This document shows positions 58,507 through 64,000 of a DNA stretch of 64,000 bases, piece by piece. This DNA is from Acanthopleura granulata. Its lineage: Eukaryota > Mollusca > Polyplacophora > Chitonida > Chitonidae. Position numbers and translations under genes: made by a program. The number at the start of each line of letters is the position of its first letter. Within the stretch, counting starts at the first letter, position 1. The DNA lies in NCBI GenBank assembly GCA_016165875.1, contig JABBOT010000022.1, positions 1,329,333 to 1,393,332 of the forward strand, written 5' to 3'. Below the pieces are notes generated by a model, which did not search any database, had not been told where the DNA came from, and was given only the letters and a program-made list of their open reading frames with translations.

Positions 58507-61500
58507 GTAAAGTCATGTATTGATACTTATCTTCCATTGACTAGCAGACAGTGTAACAGTGAATGGTACCTGTAATGTTACTATATTGTCAATGACAGCC
58601 AGGGTGTTCTTAATATGTCTGACATGTGGTAAAAGAAATGGAATGATCTAGATTTCTAAATGAAACTGGCATGAAAAAATACTGATGATAAATGTCGAGG
58701 GATTTGATTGGAAGGGAGCATGTAAGTGTGACAATAAAGTTTTATACATGTAGTTACAAGGTCAGTAGTGAACAAAATTATATCCAGATTTTTAAATGTG
58801 GAGTCTCTTGGTCTTCAGACCTGTCCACCACAAAAATGTCAGTAGTGCAAGATAATAATTTCAATTCCTAATTGGTCATTTTTTTTCCACAGCCGCACAG
58901 TTTACGTTCAACAGAGAACGTAAGACAGACCTGTCAAGTTATATGGGTCAGGAGGAAATCCCAGAAGAGGAAGGGGAGGAGAGTGACAGCGATCATCCCA
59001 ACTCTCTGAGTGACTCCAGGGACTTCAAGAGGCCTAAACTCAGTGACCAGGATGAATGTAAGCTCTAGTCTCTACACCATGCCTAAACTCACTGACCAGG
59101 ATGAATGTAAACTCTAGTCTCTACACCATGCCTAAACTCAGTGACCAGGATGAATGTAAACTCTAGTCTCTACACCATGCCTAAACTCAGTGACCAGGAT
59201 GAGTGTAAGCTGTAGTCTCTACACCATGCCTAAACTCAGTGACCAGGATGAGTGTAAGCTCTAGTCTCTACACCATGTCTGAACTCAGTGATCAGGATGA
59301 ATGTAAACTCTAGTCTCTACACGATGCCTAAACTCAGTGACCAGGATGAATGTAAGCTGTAGTCTCTACACCATGTCTAGACTCAGTGACTAGGATGAAT
59401 GTAAGCTCTAGTCTCTACACCATGTCTGAACTCAGTGACCAGGATGAATGTAAGCTCTAGTCTCCACACCATACCTAGCCCAGTGACCAGGATGAATGTA
59501 AGCACTAAACACTACACCAGGCATGTAAATGAATGTAAATCAGTCACTACACCAGGCCTGATCTCAGTAACCGAGATGAATGTAAGTTCTAGTCACTACA
59601 CCATGCCTAAACTCAGTGACCAGAATGAATGTAAGTTGTAATCACTACACCAGACGTAAACTCAGTGACAAGGATAAATGTAAGCTCTAATCACTACACC
59701 TTGCCTAAACTCAGTGACAAGGATGAATGTATGTTCTAGTCACTACACCAGGCCTAAAGCCTATAGTTGAAAAGGCAAGGTTCAGTCATCAGGCTCATGA
59801 CCTAAATCCAATGTCTGACATGTAAATTGCTCAACTCAAAGTGCGTGAGGGCCTTCACTGGCTACACATCATCGGGTGACAAAGGAGCATCTTGCATGAC
59901 AGTAGGGAAACAGTTTCTACCCTGTTATCTGGAAGATATACGTTAAATCTTCTTGAGCATAGAGTGGTACACCAATCCAGTAAGCAAACAATCTAGAGTG
60001 CTATGTCAGTCATAGTCAAACATCAGTCCACTTAAGGTAAACATGTATTCTCCAATCCAGTAAATAAATTAACCATGAATACTGCATAAGATGCAACATA
60101 AATGAGTACAGTGGAATACACAAAATCAGTCAACAAATGATAAAAAATTTGAAATATCAGGGGAAGAAATATTTTTATGATCTTGTTTGGTGATTGTTTA
60201 TTGATGTTTGGTGATTGTTTATTGATGTTGTTGTAGTTCGACTGAACAGTTGCTTGGAGGAGGTGAGAGGTATCCTGGGGGAGACATTCCCTGACAGCAT
60301 TCTTGTTACAACCATCATAGACCAGGGTTACGACACACAGAAGATCTTGAACGTCCTCCTGTCTCAACAAGGTACCTTGTGACAATCATTAGGATGCGTG
60401 AGGTTAGGGATCAAAACCGACCATGGCCAGGGAATTTGTGGATTCTCTCGCACTAACTGTTCAGAGGGTCTTTGTGACAATAATTAGCTCATGATGCTTG
60501 TGTTGTCTTCAAGTGGTCATACATTCATTGCAATCAACTTCCAACTATATTGGTATGCATATTTTACCCTCAAACATGGGAAAAGTTGAATTGTAACTCG
60601 CCAAAGGTTAGTTTACCATGAGCCGTCCTGTTGCGTCCATCGCTAAAACTGACCCCCATCATATAAATAAAAAATTTAATTTTAATTCCAAGTTTTATCA
60701 GAGTTTGTGTTCAGATTCATGTTGTGATTCCATGTCACAAGTGTAAAAACTAGCTTGATATGTTTGTGGAAGTTCAGTGTGGTAGGTGAATTCTGTGAAT
60801 TCATTTGTATCACACATAGCAAAGAAAGTAACATGAAACACAGAGCTATCATTATGTGAATGTCCTTTTTTGACAGCTCTTCTGTGTCTGATTTTTTCCT
60901 GAATTGTTGATTAAAATGGCAAGGGTGATCTTATTTACAGTCACTTGCTGAGAATTATTGGTTTTTCATGCTGCGTAGAATAAATGTGTTGTATATTATG
61001 TATAAATGTATACTTTGTGTTGACTTTACAGGAGTGAATGTAGTCATTTTATATATGTACTTAAATTTGATGAAAGAATGAATTTTAACATCTACCTTAA
61101 TAAAATATTTAAAGAAAAAATAAATAAAAATCTGATTAGCTCAATATTTTTGTCAAAGAGACAAGAGTTACTTAATTATTAATTTAAGTACCGTCAAACC
61201 TGTACTTACGGCCACCTGTAAGCAGCGTCCATCCGCTGTTAATGGCCACTCTTTGCCACGACCGAGCGATTTTCCATGTTAAACGACCTGTAATATGCAG
61301 GCACCTGTCCAATGCGTCCAGGGACCACTATATTTCACAACAAAAATTCAATATGAATGTTTTTCATGTGTCCAGAAGACTTGATCCGTCGACAGTTACC
61401 CAGTGATCAGGTGCTTCAAAACATTCAAAAGGGTGGTCACAAACTTTGCCAGGTTTTACAAGGATTGAAAATTTGCAGTTTTGTAAACTGCTACTTTTCA

Positions 61501-63821
61501 TTGACCAATCAATTAGCATCTTTACTAACCAATAGCTGCAAGATTTATTGTTGTAATGACCAATCACACTGTCGTAATTGAGGAGGGTGTTCTTTTCACG
61601 GAATAAATATGGCAGGTAAACTGTGTTTATGTCAAAACCAACTCCCGTCATGTCATCGCCGTTCCGCTGCAAAGTTCTAATGTTTGAACAATGCATGCAA
61701 GTGATTGAACTTGCTGAGTAACAAAAAAAAGCACAAGGAAAATCGGCAAAGAACTTGGCGTTGGAAAAACCCAGGTGCAGATGGTTTTACGAAAGAAAAA
61801 CGACAAGATCGAGAATTACAACTCAAACATCTGAGCCAACAGAAAAAGACAAAGCCAAGTGACGGGGAATGAAGGCATGAATCAGCTATGCTGGGAATGG
61901 TTTCAAGATGCCCGGTGCAGATGTGTGAATGTCACATTGTCACTGCTTCAGGAAAAAGCCAAGGCTTCAAGACTTCAAATGGATGACTACAGAGTTTCTA
62001 TGCAGACGCAACATAGTGTTCTGCAAGACGAGCATAGAGAGTGGGGATGTGAACAACACCACAGTGGAAGACTGGAAAGCCAAATTGCCACAGCTCTGCA
62101 AGGACTACAAACCCGAGGACATTTTCAGTGCGGATGAGTTGGGCTTGTTTTTCTGTGACAACACAAGGAATACCTTTTATGTGAAACAGCTAGTTACCGT
62201 GACCTTGTGTGCTAGCATGGTGGGGGAGAAGTTGAAGCCCCTTGCAATCGGCAGGGCAAAATGCACCACTGTTTCAGCCTGTTAGATATCAACATGCCCC
62301 TGGTGACTTACCGGTACAACAAAAAAGCCTGGATGACCTCAGTGTTTTTGGAGGCTTGGCTTTTGGACTTTGATCGGCAGATGAGAAAGGAAGGTAGACA
62401 TGCCCCATCTCATCCCCAGCTGAATTTGCAGAACGTCTGACTGATGTTTTGGCCAGTAAACACGACCAGCAAGTCTCAGCCAAAGCACCAGGGAATTATC
62501 CAAGCCACTAAACTGAAGCTCCGTTGCCGACAACTCCAGTACATGCTGAATGCTATGGATAACAATGAGCTTTGAACTGGTACAGACTTATTGAATTTCA
62601 TTTCAATTCTTGATGCTTTATACTGGATAGCAAGTGCCTGGAAGGAAGTGGACAAGTCCACAATTTGGAAGTGTTTTAGTAAATGTGGGTTTTGCCGTGA
62701 CGAAAATGTGTCAACGTCAGAGGATGACAACAACAACGATGACGATGACGTTTCTCTGGCTCTCGTGAAGCTAGCCCCTGATCGCTTTGGCTGCACCTTG
62801 GGAGAACTAGTGGATATAGACATTAATGTGCACACTTATGACACTGAAATTCGTGACTGGATCAGTCCTGCCACAGAACTTCTCAGCAATAACATTGCTA
62901 GCGTGTGCAATGACGATGGTGATGTAGAGGATTACGAGATCACACCTGCAACAGAGACTTCTTCCACTGTAGATGCTCAAGTGTACATCATGAAGTTAAA
63001 GATGTTCTCTTTACAGCAAGGACAAATGGATTTGCTGAGCCTCGTAATGGGATTAGAGGATAAAGTAAATTCCATTGCTATGGTGTCAAGACCAACTCAG
63101 AGCAAAATAACTCACTTTTTTCATTGATTCATTTCTTTATTTTGCCACATCCTGTGCATATACAGGCCTGTTTATGATTGCTTCAGTCATCTGCAAATGT
63201 GCTGTGTATATTTATTCTTGTATGTTTTTCCTTGTCTTTTTCACTTTTTTACTTTTTCGACAAATGCACAGTATGCATTTTGCTATACCACTACCACTGG
63301 TTATATCACTGTGTGTCGGCCTTTGTGCTTCAGGAGCTTTATGTATGAAATAAATACATATACCTTACGTTATTTGGAACTCATTCAGTTACGTGTTGAC
63401 TTCGTTTTTTACTCAACCTGTCTTGTGTGTCCACCTGTCGTATGTGGCCACTTTTTTTCGTTTCCCTTAATTGGCTGCATACGGCAGGTTTGACTGTACA
63501 TGTATAAGTAATTGATTTGTGTGTAGCGGAAGAACTCTGTTTTGACCATAATGCAATTCATAAGCGTAGGTATACATAATTCCTTTGGAATATCTGAAAC
63601 ATTGTTACCGTTTTCATTGCTTCAGCATCCTTTGAGTTGAAAAACTAGATACCGTATCTGCATTGATACACCCAGATGTGATGTGAAGCTACTGTGATTC
63701 ATTCATTTCCTTATATACCTTTCACATGTACTTGTTGTTATAGTGAAGTATCTTTTTCTTCACTCAGATGCTCCAAAACCCCAGCGTGAGCCACGGCAGA
63801 ATAGGAGAGCTCGGTCACAAG
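58435..63821 (+). CDS. HBS1L: HBS1-like translational GTPase, N-terminal exons (partial)
   Basis: Exons 58,435-58,506; 58,893-59,057; 60,237-60,371; 63,768-63,821, all phase 1 at both ends and in one open frame; the gene continues past the window. HBS1L is an eRF3/EF-Tu-like GTPase that pairs with Pelota (Dom34) to rescue stalled ribosomes in the cytosol during no-go and non-stop mRNA decay. Here only its N-terminal part is present: the acidic YGHSVPDDDYCISPATAAQF segment, a charged linker (EEIPEEEGEESDSD), and the helical domain with LNSCLEEVRGILGETFPD and VLLSQQ. The GTPase domain lies beyond 64 kb. The true start exon was not found. Since all introns are phase 1, skipping any exon would keep the frame. 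Confidence 0.92.
58893..59057 (+). CDS. HBS1L: HBS1-like, second visible exon
   Basis: After TTTTTCCACAG; encodes AAQFTFNRERKTDLSSYMGQ through the acidic linker to FKRPKLSDQDE; donor GAAT/GTAAGC, phase 1. Its last 26 bases and donor are the start of the tandem array that follows. Confidence 0.95.
59032..59770. repeat. 49-bp minisatellite carrying the HBS1L exon end and 5' splice site
   Basis: About 15 units of CCTAAACTCAGTGACCAGGA, TGAATGTAAGCTCTAGTCTC, TACACCATG. The first unit is the real exon end: CCTAAACTCAGTGACCAGGATGAAT is coding (PKLSDQDE) and GTAAGC is the donor at 59,058. Later units copy both parts with substitutions and the last few are irregular. Most keep GAATGTAAGC or GAATGTAAAC, so the intron has many donor-like sites at 49-bp spacing. 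Confidence 0.95.
60237..60371 (+). CDS. HBS1L: HBS1-like, third visible exon
   Basis: After GTTGTTGTAG; T+TT gives Phe, then RLNSCLEEVRGILGETF, VTTIIDQGYDTQKILNVLLS and QQ; donor CAAG/GTACCT, phase 1. It matches the conserved HBS1 N-terminal helical domain. Confidence 0.95.
61191..63496 (+). mobile_element. Tigger/pogo-type DNA transposon, decayed
   Basis: A 2.3-kb element in an HBS1L intron, flanked by TA on both sides (61,189-61,190 and 63,497-63,498). Terminal inverted repeats are CCGTCAAACCTG at the left and CAGGTTTGACTG at the right; the longer related blocks CTTACGGCCA and TGGCTGCATACGG lie just inside. TA duplication plus CAGTCAAACC-type ends and a DDE/CENP-B-type coding relic place it in the Tigger (Tc1/mariner superfamily) group. 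Confidence 0.9.
61740..63127 (+). pseudogene. Tigger-type transposase relic
   Basis: Pieces of one transposase in alternating frames: a helix-turn-helix part (~61,745-61,850), NIVFCKTSIESGDVNNTTVE, DYKPEDIFSADELGLFF with the first catalytic Asp region (~62,105-62,155), then KPLAIGRAK, DINMPLVTYRYNKKAWM and FLEAWLLDFDRQM. A long C-terminal frame at 62,591-63,127 starts ISILDALYWIASAWKEVDKS and ends SKITHFFH. Several frameshifts and stops make it inactive. The acidic C-terminal frame is still open for 178 codons. Confidence 0.85.
63500..63765 (+). other. HBS1L intron sequence up to the last visible exon
   Basis: AT-rich, with no element. It ends in the pyrimidine-rich CTTTTTCTTCACTCAG acceptor. 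Confidence 0.6.
63768..63821 (+). CDS. HBS1L: HBS1-like, fourth visible exon
   Basis: After TTTTTCTTCACTCAG; G+AT gives Asp, then APKPQREPRQNRRARSQ; donor CAAG/GTGTGA, phase 1. A basic linker exon placed by phase and order. Homology is weak, because this part of HBS1 is variable. Confidence 0.65.
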
Positions 63822-64000
63822 GTGTGAAACTTTGCCTAACTGTTCAGTAAAAGGATAGAGGCAGAAGAGATATAATTCTAACAGATTTGAGCTGAAAGAA
63901 CACTGTGAATTGCCTCTTTATTATTGCTTTAGAAAATTTCAGTATAGGATAAAACAGTTTTTAAAAAATCATCATTAGTGTAAGAAGTTTGTAAGGTTCA

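Overview
The window looks like nuclear DNA of an invertebrate animal, probably a marine lophotrochozoan such as a mollusc or brachiopod. Three things point there: AT-rich DNA with small exons in GT/AG introns, clear animal genes (annexin, ITPA, HBS1L, a FAM110-type exon), and many copies of a tRNA-derived SINE of the kind common in those phyla. The phylum is an inference; the intron-exon structure is read directly. There is no bacterial gene layout, CRISPR array or rRNA.

Layout. (1) 3.5-25.7 kb, minus strand: a gene I cannot name, seen as several short phase-consistent exons (25.7-25.2, 10.9-10.6 and 7.2-6.1 kb, perhaps also 3.9-3.5 kb). A FAM110-type terminal exon (8,373-7,548) lies among them on the same strand. 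(2) 29.7-32.2 kb, plus strand: an unrecognised gene of at least two exons coding for 324 residues. (3) 34.3-48.1 kb, plus strand: a complete nine-exon annexin (321 residues). Its first intron holds a 49-bp minisatellite that was split by a decayed Gypsy-type LTR retrotransposon. (4) 48.6-53.2 kb, minus strand: a complete three-exon ITPA (187 residues), tail to tail with the annexin, with a possible extra 5' exon at 54.3 kb. (5) 58.4-63.8 kb, plus strand: the N-terminal exons of HBS1L, which runs off the window. A Tigger/pogo-type DNA transposon relic sits in one of its introns.

Repeats are the most distinctive content: 11 SINE copies or fragments, an exact 11 x 79-bp tandem array, a 35-bp array, a 32-bp G/T-rich array, two ~49-bp arrays, foldback and TTAA-flanked elements, one LTR element and one TA-flanked DNA transposon.

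The observation I rate highest is that the two ~49-bp minisatellites each contain a splice site of the gene they sit in. The annexin array repeats the 3' splice site and first 12 coding bases of annexin exon 2. The HBS1L array repeats the end of an HBS1L coding exon with its 5' splice site. Both genes therefore carry many decoy splice sites beside the real one. The 35-bp array in the 3.5-25.7 kb region also carries a donor-like motif in each unit, on the strand of the surrounding gene, though no source exon was found.
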